DNA of 64,000 bases from Methylobacterium gnaphalii. GTDB lineage: Bacteria > Pseudomonadota > Alphaproteobacteria > Rhizobiales > Beijerinckiaceae. Under the pieces are notes generated by a model that was given only the letters and a program-made list of their open reading frames with translations, was not told the DNA's origin and ran no database searches. Positions 1-7,763 of the stretch are shown here, in pieces. A program made the translations under genes and the position numbers. The stretch lies in NCBI RefSeq assembly GCF_007992215.1, contig NZ_BJZV01000017.1, positions 1 through 64,000 on the forward strand, given 5' to 3'. How positions within the stretch are numbered: position 1 is the stretch's first letter; each line of letters opens with the position of its first letter.

Positions 1-305
1 GGTTGCATTGGTTAATAAATGGATTGCGCGCGAAGAGACCTTAAGATGATGCCTTTATTTTAAGCAGCTTTGCGGCACATTCATGCAACCGAAATTGGGT
101 AGCAAGCGCGCGCACGTCAGAGCTCATCGTTGACGTCGGTATGGCGAATAATACCGGGATGCCTATCCCCGTTTGCCGCTCTCCCACCGAGTGGCCGAAA
201 TCCGACACTTGGTACCGCTCACTTTCGACCAGCCATTGAGGTGCACAACGCCGACTCTTGGAAGCCGGCGTCTTAAGAGGGTCTCGCTGGGTCGCGACAA
301 CAAAA

Positions 306-332
306 AGCCCGCTGCGGCGAACCGGGCGGGCT
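306..332 (-). terminator. Rho-independent terminator
   Basis: A 7-bp GC-rich stem (306-312 with 326-332) and 13-nt loop are followed on the minus strand by five T residues (306-302). It lies about 70 bp past the stop of the membrane-protein gene at 405 and would end that phage transcript. Confidence 0.7.
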
Positions 333-404
333 GAGTGAATCGAGTCTTGGGAGCGAACTCGTGAGCGCTCTATGCAGATCGTCCTGCGACGAGCGTGTGA
401 TGGC

Positions 405-953
405 TCAATCCGGATCGCGATAGGCGTGCCCCGAGTCGATGTAGGGCCGTAGCCAATCCGCCAGGGGCCCAAGGTCGGGGTGCACGATGGTCAGGTACAG
501 CACCAAGGCGAACATCACGGTCCAGGCTGATCCGAGCTGGATCTTGTCACGTGGTGGCACGTCTTTGCCGAAGAGATCCGGCACCGTCACGGCAATCGTC
601 ATAGCCGCGATGCCGAGCACGATCCAGAAGTCGAACAAGGCATTGTTGATGAGGAAGGCCGGCTGTCCGGCGAGCCGCCAGAACGTCGCGATGGCGATGT
701 TCAGGTTGTAGGACGCGCAGACCATCCAGACCATGATCGCGTAGAGACCGAAGCCATCGGGCCAGCCGCGGGTGAGGATGACAGCCCGGAACGGACGCCA
801 GTAGGCGAACAGCCCCCAGCCCGAGACCACGAAAAAGGTACTGCGAAGCGCCGTCCCACGCGGCTGGTAGGGTACGAGCTTCGCCAGGGCGACAGCCGCG
901 GCGACGAGGCCGACGAGGGACCACAGCGCCTTGAACTCGAACACACGCCGCAT
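405..953 (-). CDS. Phage-associated multi-pass membrane protein
   Basis: This 182-residue protein has about five hydrophobic segments (near residues 9-29, 38-52, 66-90, 108-128 and 143-162) and should sit in the inner membrane. I recognise no family. Its start overlaps the stop of the 76-residue gene upstream in a TGATG arrangement, so the two are probably translationally coupled. The pair follows the broken tail-tip gene and precedes a terminator, the position where lambda-like phages often carry lysis or superinfection-exclusion genes; a role in either is only inference. It is intact, unlike the structural genes beside it. Confidence 0.6.
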   Translation of the reverse strand: MRRVFEFKALWSLVGLVAAAVALAKLVPYQPRGTALRSTFFVVSGWGLFAYWRPFRAVILTRGWPDGFGLYAIMVWMVCASYNLNIAIATFWRLAGQPAFLINNALFDFWIVLGIAAMTIAVTVPDLFGKDVPPRDKIQLGSAWTVMFALVLYLTIVHPDLGPLADWLRPYIDSGHAYRDPD

Positions 954-1183
954 CAGTGCTGTCCTCGTCTTGCTCGCCCGGTGTTGGCCTGAAGGCCGGC
1001 GAAGGCGTGCCGCATCCGCGCTTCAGCGCCGTAGAGTCCCTGCGCCTCGTCTTCGATTTCCGAGATCAGCCGGCGCGTGGTCTGGCGCTCGACAGCAAGC
1101 GCCTCGCTGAACCGCCGCTGCTCTGCTGCGATGGTGGGGCTGCGCCCCATAAGCCGATGCCACATGGCCTTGAGCACTCCCAT
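953..1183 (-). CDS. Small phage protein, hypothetical
   Basis: This encodes 76 residues rich in charged and helical residues; the middle (about 18-50) could form a short amphipathic helix or coiled coil. There is no signal peptide and no family I recognise. The stop overlaps the start of the membrane-protein gene (TGATG), which supports real translation of the pair. The ribosome-binding site is weak. The start lies inside the 3' end of the broken tail-tip reading frame, so the upstream junction may have removed the natural promoter or even the natural start. Confidence 0.45.
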   Translation of the reverse strand: MGVLKAMWHRLMGRSPTIAAEQRRFSEALAVERQTTRRLISEIEDEAQGLYGAEARMRHAFAGLQANTGRARRGQH

Positions 1184-1239
1184 GCTTCAGCGCCCCGGCG
1201 CGGCCGGCTGCCGCTATAGCTGGCGACGCCGTAAGCCGT

Positions 1240-2970
1240 CGTCTGCTTCAGGAACCACATGTCGCTGAGGATGTGGTCGCCCGGGTAGATCAGGCGGCCG
1301 TCCCAGCTTGTCGTCACCGAACGCTCGGCGCCGCGGAATATGGCGCAGCCTGCGAGCCACTTCGCGTGCTTCAGTGCGTGCACGGCCTCGGTGATGCCGG
1401 GCACTTTGTAGCGCTTCGGGGTGCGGGTCGCCGGCCCGTAGGAGTAGCGGACCTCATCGGGCTACTTCGGATCGCCCTCGCGATCATATTCGACGATGAC
1501 ATCGCCGCCCTCGACCTTCGTCTTGTAGGTCGCGGTGCCGGAATCCCTGATGGTTTGCCGCCGGCTGATAATACGCCGAGGTACGTCCTGCGGCTCGTCG
1601 CGCACGAAGGAATGCACCGCGCCGACCTTGATGGGATCGGCCCGCATCGGATGAAGAATGAGCGACGAGGCCTCCCAGAAGCCGGACACATCGGGCAGTA
1701 CGCCGTCGAATGTGTCTGCCTCGGTCAGCAGGTCGGCATAGTACTTGGCCTTGTCGGCATCGGCGCCGGCGTCGAGGGCGAGCCCGTAGTTGGCGCGCAC
1801 CAGGTCGGCGTAGGCCCAGACCGCCTTGCGGGTGGCCTGCTCAGACCAGGAGATGCCGTTCCAGACCGGCACGATGCGCGTGGCCAGCACCGAGACGTCG
1901 GAGAACGCGGTCACGGCGAGGCCCGGGCCGGCGCGGACCCGCATGACGATCTCGGAGGTCTGCGGCTTGATGCGGACGTCGTCCTTGAACGCCGTCATCT
2001 CATCCCAGCTAAAACTGTTCTGCCCGGACTCCTTCGGATCGGCGTAGATATTCTGGCCGTTGATCTCGTAGGCGCCCTCAGCCGGCAGACGGATGAGCTT
2101 CGAGAAGCGGCTGGCCGTCGTGACGAGCACGTTGTTGTGCGCGTCACGCAGGAGTTCGAAAGGCTGGCCGATCACGTCGCCGGTGTCGGGATCGATGCGC
2201 CGGGCCATCCAGACCGCCTCGGCCGAAGCCTTGCGTCGCTCGCCGCTGTTCGTGCCGATCAGGTAGACGGCCGGGATCGTCCAGGAGATCAGCACCGCGT
2301 CGGCGACGACGCCCTGCGGCGTCAGCCGAAACCAAAGCGAGACGTTCGGATTTCCGCCGACCCTCGGCAGCTCTTGGCCAGCCACGTCGCCGGACGCGAT
2401 GGCATCACCAGGCGCGATGGCCGAGGCTTGCTCGTACAGGAACTCAATGGCGGTCTGCGCCGCGGGATCGGTGCCGGCGACTGGCTGATTGAACGGCGCG
2501 ACGAGCCCGCCCTGCGCCTCATCCCAGAAGACGGCCTCGCCGACCTTGATCTGGTGGACGTGGTACTTGCCGAGGCCGAGCGTCATCCGCTTGGTCAGCA
2601 CCATCGTCGTGCCATCGTAGCGGAAGTAGTCGCGCTGCGAGAGCGGCGGACTCGACCAGCACTTACCGTACTGGAGAGGCTTGCGAGCGCCGGGCTTCGG
2701 CACGTTGCCACCGCCCGAGATGCTGTAGAGGGTCTGGGTCTTGTCCTTCGCAGCCGAGGCCTGCTGCGCAGCGTAGGCGAGCCCGATGCCGCCGACCACC
2801 ATGCCGGCCTGGATTGCGGTCGTGAGCGCGCCTGTCGCCGCTCCGCCGCCGAACAGCAGCGAGCCCGAGATCAGCGGTGCGACCACGGGCGCCAGCGCGA
2901 TCAGCGCGATCGAGGCGATAGCAAGCCCGATCGAGGCGAAGCCGCCACGCCCAGGGGTTCCCCCCGCCAA
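1240..2970 (-). pseudogene. Tail-tip / host-specificity protein (gpJ-like), broken
   Basis: The reading frame from 2970 down to 1462 resembles the central part of lambda gpJ-like tail-tip proteins: a hydrophobic Gly/Ala-rich segment at residues 10-65, then a long beta-rich region. It lacks the usual N-terminal part and begins only with a TTG. A TAG at 1462-1464 stops it, yet the same frame continues beyond the stop with phage-like sequence (PDEVRYSYGPATRTPKRYK, then GRLIYPGDHIL) to about 1250, so one CAG-to-TAG change is the simplest explanation. After that the sequence no longer looks like a tail protein and runs into the 76-residue gene. The product, if made, would be truncated at both ends. 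Confidence 0.75.
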
Positions 2971-2982
2971 CAGGAGATTCCC

Positions 2983-3498
2983 ATGGCGACACCTCCGGCG
3001 GGCAGTTCACCCGCCATCCCACCGAACCCGAGCGCTGCGCTCGCGGCCGTCGTCGATAAGCCGACCGCCACCGCAGCGGCGACCGAGAGCGCAACGGCGA
3101 CCACTGTCTCGCGCGCCGATGCCTCCCAGATTGCGACGCACTGCCTTGAAGGCGGCGTCCCCGCCATGGCCGCGACGCTTCTCGCCGAGGGCGCCAGCGT
3201 CGAGCTGGCCAGGGCCCGTATCGGTGCGGCCGGCGAGATCAGGGACCTCGTCGCGCTCGCACGACGCGCCGATCCGTCGATCCCGGAGGCCATGGCCACC
3301 GACCTCGTCGCCGACGGCAAGACCGTGGAGCAGGCCCGCGCCGCGCTCTTCGACAAGCTGGTCGCGACCGACGAAGCGACCGCCGTCTCATCCCACCACG
3401 TCGCGCAGAAGGCTCCGGCTCAGGCCGGGCCCGACGCGGCGAAGACCAACATGCGCGCTCAGCTCGAGCGCTCCGGCCTCGTGAAGAAGGGAGCCTGA
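2983..3498 (+). CDS. C-terminal scaffold part of phage S49-type capsid protease
   Basis: The 171-residue product matches the C-terminal region of phage S49/ClpP-like head-maturation proteases: an Ala/Pro-rich linker, then helical repeats of the type found before the decoration-protein gene. In lambda-like phages this part is also made separately as a scaffold (Nu3-like) from an internal start. Here an ATG at 2983 has an AGGAG six bases upstream, fitting that arrangement. The catalytic protease domain is missing because the preceding DNA is the inverted tail gene. The head decoration gene follows after 2 bp. Confidence 0.65.
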   Translation: MATPPAGSSPAIPPNPSAALAAVVDKPTATAAATESATATTVSRADASQIATHCLEGGVPAMAATLLAEGASVELARARIGAAGEIRDLVALARRADPSIPEAMATDLVADGKTVEQARAALFDKLVATDEATAVSSHHVAQKAPAQAGPDAAKTNMRAQLERSGLVKKGA

Positions 3499-3500
3499 TC

Positions 3501-3884
3501 ATGGGCGCGACACTCAACAGCCCGGTCTATGTGAGCGACTGGCTCAAGTACGAGGCCGGATCCTACTACTCGCGCGGCTCTGGCCTCGTTGCCAGCGGAT
3601 CGGGCGCGCTCGTGTCCGGTACCGTGCTCGCCAAGGTAGCGGCCACCGGCAAGTACGTGCCCGCGGCTGCGAGCGGCAGCGACGGCTCGCAGACCGCCTC
3701 CACCATCCTGGTCGCGCCGGTCGACGCCACCTCCGCCGATGCGCCCTGCATCGTCGTCGAGAACCACGCCCTCGTCAGCCATGCCGGCCTGACCTGGGGA
3801 TCCACCATCAACGATGCGACCAAGCGCGCGGCGGCCATCGCCCAACTGCGCGCCGTGGGCATCAAGGTCCGGGAAGGAGCCTGA
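3501..3884 (+). CDS. Phage head decoration protein (gpD-like)
   Basis: This 127-residue protein has the layout of the HDPD / lambda gpD family: an N-terminal arm (residues 1-35 with YVSDWLKYE) and a small beta-rich core containing the typical alternating Gly, Thr and Val stretch (GTVLAKV). Such trimers clamp the expanded capsid. It sits directly after the scaffold segment and 3 bp before the start of the capsid gene, the usual protease-decoration-capsid order. It looks intact, but has no full capsid protein left to act on in this remnant. Confidence 0.75.
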   Translation: MGATLNSPVYVSDWLKYEAGSYYSRGSGLVASGSGALVSGTVLAKVAATGKYVPAAASGSDGSQTASTILVAPVDATSADAPCIVVENHALVSHAGLTWGSTINDATKRAAAIAQLRAVGIKVREGA

Positions 3885-3887
3885 ACG

Positions 3888-3931
3888 ATGCCCGATATCA
3901 TTCTCGACATCACCAACAACGCCGCCTTCTC
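3888..3931 (+). pseudogene. Major capsid protein (gpE-like), 5' fragment only
   Basis: The first 15 or so codons (MPDIILDITNNAAFS) match the start of phage major capsid protein E. Near 3930 the frame changes to unrelated sequence, so nearly the whole gene of over 300 codons is deleted. The start codon lies 3 bp after the decoration gene, as expected. Confidence 0.6.
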
Positions 3932-4126
3932 GGCGAGCTCGTTGAGGCCAACCGCACGATGGTCATTAGCGACTATCACCGCGAGTTCCAGGCGCAGTTC
4001 GGCCGCCCGGACATCAGTGCCGCAAACCTGCTCGGTCTTCGAAAGCGCCTGGGATGGAAGGTCGGCAGAGCGAAGGGCCGCACCGCAGGCCGGCATAGGC
4101 GGTTCTCGCCGGCCGAAATCGCATGA
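3929..4126 (+). pseudogene. Upstream DNA-binding repeat of phage HNH gene, cut off by TGA
   Basis: This frame encodes a segment (MVISDYHREFQAQFG, then LLGLRKRLGWKVGR) clearly related to the first 40 residues of the next entry (MVVGEYHRVFCAHFG, then LNALRKRQGWRTGR). It ends at TGA 4124-4126, followed in the same frame by LRNNCTMV; in relatives this position is often a Trp, so a TGG-to-TGA change is likely. Originally this was probably one protein with two tandem helix-turn-helix-like repeats before the HNH domain. Its own 5' end is lost at the capsid junction near 3930. Confidence 0.55.
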
Positions 4127-4144
4127 CTGCGCAACAACTGCACC

Positions 4145-4732
4145 ATGGTCGTCGGTGAATACCACCGGGTCTTCTGCGCGCACTTCGGCCGCACCGATTC
4201 CACGGCTGAGCAGTTGAACGCCCTGCGCAAACGGCAGGGCTGGCGTACCGGTCGAACCGGACGTTTCTCCCCAGGCCAAGCGTCGCACAACAAGGGCAAG
4301 GTGTGTCCGCCCGGCGTCGGCGGCCGACATCCGAACGCGCGCAAAACTCAGTTCAAGAAAAACGCGCTCCCGCACAACTATCGCGGCGCCGGCCACGAAC
4401 GCATCGATGACAAGGATGGGTACGTGGTGATGATCGTCGCCGAGACGAACCCATGGACCGGCGCGGACACTCGGCCAGTCCTCAAGCATCGATATCTCTG
4501 GGAACAGGCTAACGGCCCGCTGCCTGATGACCACTGCCTGAAGTGCCTCGACGGCGACAAGACCAACACCGATCCGTCGAACTGGGAGGCGATCCCGCGC
4601 GGGGTGCTGCCGCGCCTGAACGGTGGTCGGCACAAGAAGCGCCTCGCCTACGACGCCGCGCCGGACGAGCTGAAGCCGACCGTCCTGGCCGTGGCGAAGC
4701 TGGAGCACGCGGTTCGCGGAGGCCGGCAGTGA
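4145..4732 (+). CDS. HNH endonuclease (phage type)
   Basis: The 195-residue product has an N-terminal helix-turn-helix-like repeat (residues 1-35) and a basic linker. An HNH_3-type nuclease domain lies around residues 75-160, where KHRYLWEQANGPLP and DGDKTNTDPSNWE carry the His and Asn/Asp metal and active-site positions. HNH enzymes of this kind are common mobile genes in phages. The start is uncertain because the frame is open back to the TGA at 4124; ATG 4145 is the first ATG. The next phage fragment begins with a GTG overlapping the end of this gene. Confidence 0.75.
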   Translation: MVVGEYHRVFCAHFGRTDSTAEQLNALRKRQGWRTGRTGRFSPGQASHNKGKVCPPGVGGRHPNARKTQFKKNALPHNYRGAGHERIDDKDGYVVMIVAETNPWTGADTRPVLKHRYLWEQANGPLPDDHCLKCLDGDKTNTDPSNWEAIPRGVLPRLNGGRHKKRLAYDAAPDELKPTVLAVAKLEHAVRGGRQ

Positions 4733-4836
4733 CCGCGCCCTTCTGCGCCGACTGCGGCACCGAAGCCCGGCGCGTCCTCGGCCACGAGATCGGCCTGCGC
4801 GAGCCGGATCTGGCGCATGCGCAGAACGCCACTGTC
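4729..4836 (+). pseudogene. Zinc-ribbon phage protein, 5' fragment
   Basis: A GTG at 4729 overlaps the HNH stop and opens a frame beginning with a CADC zinc-ribbon-like knuckle. After about 35 codons the sequence loses protein character and runs antisense through the exported-protein gene at 4835. I read it as a truncated phage zinc-finger gene interrupted by inserted DNA. Confidence 0.4.
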
Positions 4837-5071
4837 ACCGCGCCAACGGCTTGTCGGTCCGGCTCCCCGGGACAGCAGTTGCAGGGCTTTTTGGCTTCGC
4901 GGCGCTCTGATCCGTATCGGCAGGTCGAATTCGTTCCGGCACTGTCTCATGCGCAGGCGGCATGTTCGGCGAAAGTTCGCGGCTTCGCTGAGGCGAGTCA
5001 AAGTTCTGCGCAAATGACGATCCAGCCGTCAGGCACAAAAAAGCAACTGTTATCACACGAAAAACTTTCAT
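4835..5071 (-). CDS. Small exported protein, inserted cargo gene
   Basis: The product is 78 residues with a clear Sec signal peptide: Lys at position 2, a hydrophobic core VITVAFLCLTA, and a cleavage site after SFA near residue 20. The mature part of about 58 residues is Pro-, Ser- and Lys-rich and probably unstructured. The ATG at 5071 has a strong GAGGAG 7 bp upstream (5079-5084). Upstream DNA (5085-5160) is AT-rich, unlike its surroundings, and probably holds its promoter. It runs opposite to the phage genes and splits what look like two of their fragments, suggesting a gene inserted after the phage formed. Function unknown. Confidence 0.65.
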   Translation of the reverse strand: MKVFRVITVAFLCLTAGSSFAQNFDSPQRSRELSPNMPPAHETVPERIRPADTDQSAAKPKSPATAVPGSRTDKPLAR

Positions 5072-5169
5072 CGATTTTCTCCTCAATCTATTTGATCAAT
5101 ATATCGCATGAATCAATAGTTCCGAACGCACGTATAAATGTAGATTCTATCTTCGGTCCATGGCGAAAA

Positions 5170-5261
5170 AGAGGGCACGCTCTGCACGGCGTCTCCTACC
5201 GCGACGTCGTCAGCCACTCGAAGCGGTACCGCGGCACCAGAAGGAAGGAAGCGGCGTGATG
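5170..5261 (+). pseudogene. 3' fragment of a phage gene
   Basis: The frame ending at TGA 5257-5259 finishes with VSYRDVVSHSKRYRGTRRKEAA-like sequence that looks like a true protein C-terminus, and its stop overlaps the next start (TGATG), as phage genes do. Upstream it runs into AT-rich DNA without coding character, so only the tail of the gene survives. Confidence 0.35.
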
Positions 5262-5669
5262 GTCTCCTGCAACTTCAAGAAGCGCTTCGCCGAGCCGATC
5301 CTCGCCGGCACGAAGGCGCAAACGATCCGGGCCAACCGGAAGCGGCATGCTCGGCCCGGCGAGCTGACGCATCTCTTCACCGGCATGCGCACGAAGTACT
5401 GCCGGCGGCTCGGCGTATCCGTCTGCATCGAGGCCACGCCCATCCGCATGGATCTGCGCCAAGGTGTGGTGTTCTGCAACGACGGCTGGATCCGATCGCA
5501 GGAGGATCTGGACGCATTCGCCGTGCGCGATGGCTTCGGCTGCTGGGATGAACTCGTCGCCTTCTGGGCGGCGGAGCACCCCGGCATCGACGAGTTCGAC
5601 GGCATGCTGATCCGCTGGCAGCCGCTCGTCGCCGCCGACCCGCTCGCCATCGCAGGAGCCGCAGCGTGA
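5259..5669 (+). CDS. ASCH-domain phage protein
   Basis: This 136-residue protein begins MVSCNFKKRFAEPILAGTKAQ, the characteristic opening of phage ASCH proteins, and continues with a TGMRTKYCRRLG strand and an LDAFAVRDGF...W...FW helix at about residues 85-110. ASCH domains are PUA-like folds thought to bind RNA. The ATG at 5259 has AGGAAGGAA upstream and overlaps the stop of the fragment before it; GTG 5256 is an alternative. It belongs to the small-gene block before the integrase and looks intact. Confidence 0.75.
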   Translation: MVSCNFKKRFAEPILAGTKAQTIRANRKRHARPGELTHLFTGMRTKYCRRLGVSVCIEATPIRMDLRQGVVFCNDGWIRSQEDLDAFAVRDGFGCWDELVAFWAAEHPGIDEFDGMLIRWQPLVAADPLAIAGAAA

Positions 5670-5698
5670 CGACGGCGCATGAGCCCGGCCGCGTCGCT

Positions 5699-6103
5699 TC
5701 AGCAGCCGTCGCAGATCGACTTCACGGATCTCGCGGGCTTAGCGGCCCGGCTGTTGTCAAAGGACACGGGCAGAGTGGCGCTGATCGAAGTGCCTGGCGC
5801 TATATTCGGCAGTGTCGGACCCGGGCTCGCATCCCGCACGGCCGCCAGCGCAGCAGCGTCGACGATCGGCTTGCCCGAGCTTCTCGCCACAGCCGCTCCA
5901 TGGATGCGGCCGTCCCGATCGATCTGCAACTTGATCAGTGTCGTGTGCACGCCCGGCGGCATGTCCTGCGGCTTTCGCGCTCTCACGAAAGGCCGGATGT
6001 GGCTCGAGATGCTGACGGTCCAGGCGGCGTCTTGCGCGAGCGAGGGCCTGGGCCCGATTGCGACCAGCACAAAAAGCGCGATCAGCCCGACGTTGCGAAA
6101 CAT
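5699..6103 (-). CDS. Exported TonB C-terminal-domain protein
   Basis: The product has 134 residues: a signal peptide (hydrophobic residues 4-18, cleavage near SLA-QDAA), then one TonB C-terminal-like domain. Its VHTTLIKLQIDRDGRIHGAAVARSSG strand-turn-strand and the DAAALAAVRDASPGPTLP helix are typical. It lacks the long Pro-rich stem and N-terminal anchor of a real TonB, so it should be free in the periplasm. GTGAGG stands 7 bp before ATG 6103. It faces against the phage genes and may be host-altering cargo; it could also be a host gene caught in a rearrangement. Confidence 0.65.
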   Translation of the reverse strand: MFRNVGLIALFVLVAIGPRPSLAQDAAWTVSISSHIRPFVRARKPQDMPPGVHTTLIKLQIDRDGRIHGAAVARSSGKPIVDAAALAAVRDASPGPTLPNIAPGTSISATLPVSFDNSRAAKPARSVKSICDGC

Positions 6104-6197
6104 GTCGGGCCTCACCGATCAGAAGCGGCCGACGCTACGCCGTTGCCGACGACAAAGCCACCAGCATTTGCATTGCACCGGACAAGGATCGCTCCTC

Positions 6198-6437
6198 GTG
6201 ACCGCTCCCGCCTATGAGCCCGGCCGCACGGCCTACGAAGCCCGGTTCGCCGGCGAGAAGCAGGGTCCGCGCGGCACTGTTGGTCCGTGGGAGATGCTGC
6301 CGCTGTCGGCGCAGACGAGGGCGGAGCGGGCGCGCGACTCCTTGCGCGTAGCCGAAGTCCGTCATCCCCTCACCGACGATTTTGCTGTGCGTTTCGCTGC
6401 CCTTGCTCTGTCCGAACGCGACGGAGGGGTGCGGTGA
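6198..6437 (+). CDS. Small phage protein, hypothetical
   Basis: This GTG-start gene encodes 79 residues beginning VTAPAYEPGRTAYEARFAG and containing PWEMLPLSAQTRAERAR. A TAYEA...W..L...ERAR pattern is common in small proteins of the early region of alphaproteobacterial phages. Its stop overlaps the GTG of the next gene (GTGA), so the two are probably coupled and form an operon with the integrase. No known function. Confidence 0.5.
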   Translation: MTAPAYEPGRTAYEARFAGEKQGPRGTVGPWEMLPLSAQTRAERARDSLRVAEVRHPLTDDFAVRFAALALSERDGGVR

Positions 6438-6637
6438 AGGCACGGAGATCGGCACAGTTCACGCGCTCGGAAATCGTCCGGGTGCTCAAGGCTTATGAGG
6501 AAGCGGGCTTGCCGCCGCCGCGTGTCGTGATGCGGCGCGACGGCGTGATCTTCGAACCGGCGACAAGGAAGGCGCCTGCGGCAAAACCAGAGCATGATGA
6601 CGCGCTCGCCGAAGAGCGCGAGCCGTGGATCATGTGA
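6434..6637 (+). CDS. Small phage protein before integrase, possible excisionase
   Basis: This GTG-start gene encodes 67 residues: a basic N-terminal helix (FTRSEIVRVLKAYEEAGL) followed by a short beta-like segment (RVVMRRDGVIFEP). The size and place, directly before and overlapping the integrase gene, are those of a recombination directionality factor, but I see no clear MerR/Xis helix-turn-helix, so that role is a guess. The overlap with both neighbours shows it belongs to their operon. Confidence 0.5.
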   Translation: MKARRSAQFTRSEIVRVLKAYEEAGLPPPRVVMRRDGVIFEPATRKAPAAKPEHDDALAEEREPWIM

Positions 6638-7740
6638 GCGCGATGCCCGCAAAGCTGCCGCTGCACCTCTATCGCGAGACGACTCGGCATGGCCGGGCGG
6701 TCTACTATGTCCGCGTCGGACACGGCCCGCGCACGCGCATCGCCGAGGACTACGACACAGACGCCTTCTGGGATGCGTACCGCGCCGCGCTGACGGGCAA
6801 GCAGCCGCCGAAGCAGCAAGGCCCTGAGACGGGCTCGCTCGCCTGGCTGATCGGCAAGTATGTCGAGAGCGCCGAGTGGTCGGAGCTGAGTGCTGCGACC
6901 CGGAAGCAGCGGCACACGGTTTATCGGATCATCGAAGGCACGGCCGGGACACGGCCTGCGCGCGGCATCCAGAAGAACGACATCCTCGCGAGCCGCGATC
7001 ATCGCCGGGACAAGCCGCACGCGGCCAACAACTACGTGAAGGCCATGCGCGGGCTGTTCGGCTGGGCAATGGACCGCAACTACGTCCCGGCCGACCCGAC
7101 CAAAGGCGTGAAGCTGCTCGCGGGTAAAAACGACGACGCCGGCTTCCACGCATGGACCGAAGACGAATGCGCGCGGTTCGAGGCGAAATATCCTGTCGGC
7201 ACGCGGCCCCGGCTCGCCTTCGATGTCCTGCTCTATACCGGACTGTGCCGCGGCGATGCCGTGAGGCTCGGACAGCCACACGTTCGCAACGGCGAGTTCA
7301 CCATCCGCACCGAGAAGACAGGGGCCGTCGTCATCGCCCCGATCCTGCCGCAACTCGCGGCCTCGATTGCCGCGACACAGACAGGTGAACTCACGTTCAT
7401 CTGCACCGAGCGCGGCAAGCCCTTCACAAAGGAATCGTTCGGGACGTGGTTCGGGAAAATTTGTCGAGCGGCACGATGCCCAGGCTCGGCCCACGGATTG
7501 AGGAAGGCTGGAGCCAGGCGCGCGGCCGAGGAAGGTGCGACCGAGGCGCAGCTCAACGCGCTGTTCGGGTGGGCCGATGGCAGCCGGGAAAGCGCGACCT
7601 ACACGAAGACAGCGAACCGCGCGAAGCTCGCTCGGGAGGCTCGAAAAAGCGCTATCGCTGAGGCCGAAAAGCGAACAAGCGATCCCGCACTCTCGGCCAG
7701 GAAATCCCGCACCTCAAAAAAGCTTCGGATTATCAGCTAG
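6634..7740 (+). CDS. int: Tyrosine-type site-specific integrase
   Basis: A phage integrase of 368 residues. The N-terminal part (to about 75) is the arm/linker region and residues 80-175 the SAM-like core-binding domain. The catalytic domain follows with the box I Arg in TGLCRGDAVRL, HGLRK (box II His and Arg) and the Tyr nucleophile in ATYTKTANR. All key residues I can place are present, so the enzyme may be active. The start is GTG 6634 (overlapping the previous stop) or ATG 6643. It ends 23 bp from tRNA-Leu, its probable attachment site, and closes the prophage remnant. Confidence 0.9.
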   Translation: MSAMPAKLPLHLYRETTRHGRAVYYVRVGHGPRTRIAEDYDTDAFWDAYRAALTGKQPPKQQGPETGSLAWLIGKYVESAEWSELSAATRKQRHTVYRIIEGTAGTRPARGIQKNDILASRDHRRDKPHAANNYVKAMRGLFGWAMDRNYVPADPTKGVKLLAGKNDDAGFHAWTEDECARFEAKYPVGTRPRLAFDVLLYTGLCRGDAVRLGQPHVRNGEFTIRTEKTGAVVIAPILPQLAASIAATQTGELTFICTERGKPFTKESFGTWFGKICRAARCPGSAHGLRKAGARRAAEEGATEAQLNALFGWADGSRESATYTKTANRAKLAREARKSAIAEAEKRTSDPALSARKSRTSKKLRIIS

Positions 7741-7763
7741 TTAAGTATGTAGAGAGACTTAAG

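Larger units (their letters stand above)
1..7763. mobile_element. Degenerate lambda-like prophage remnant
   Basis: The block carries phage tail, capsid, HNH, ASCH and integrase genes and ends at tRNA-Leu(CAG), a common target of tyrosine integrases. The integrase stop lies only 23 bp from the tRNA 3' end, so the right boundary is secure. No second copy of the tRNA 3' end was seen, so the left boundary is probably outside the window or deleted. Tail and head genes point away from each other and both lack their 5' parts; terminase, portal, lysis and repressor genes are absent. The remnant cannot make particles. Positions 1-305 hold no gene I can support. Confidence 0.85.

Noticed and set aside
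41..472. Minus-strand frame of 143 codons at the window start
   Set aside because: Runs across a terminator hairpin, has no family-like segment and an Arg/Ser-rich chance composition.
1273..3498. Long plus-strand open frame of 741 codons
   Set aside because: Most of it is antisense to the phage tail gene and has His/Arg/Asp-rich shadow composition; only the part from 2983 is real.
4124..4126. TGA as selenocysteine codon
   Set aside because: No SECIS-like hairpin directly after it, and the gene is a phage HNH fragment with other damage.
4729..5259. One continuous plus-strand gene
   Set aside because: The middle is antisense to a signal-peptide gene and AT-rich non-coding DNA; only the two ends look like protein.
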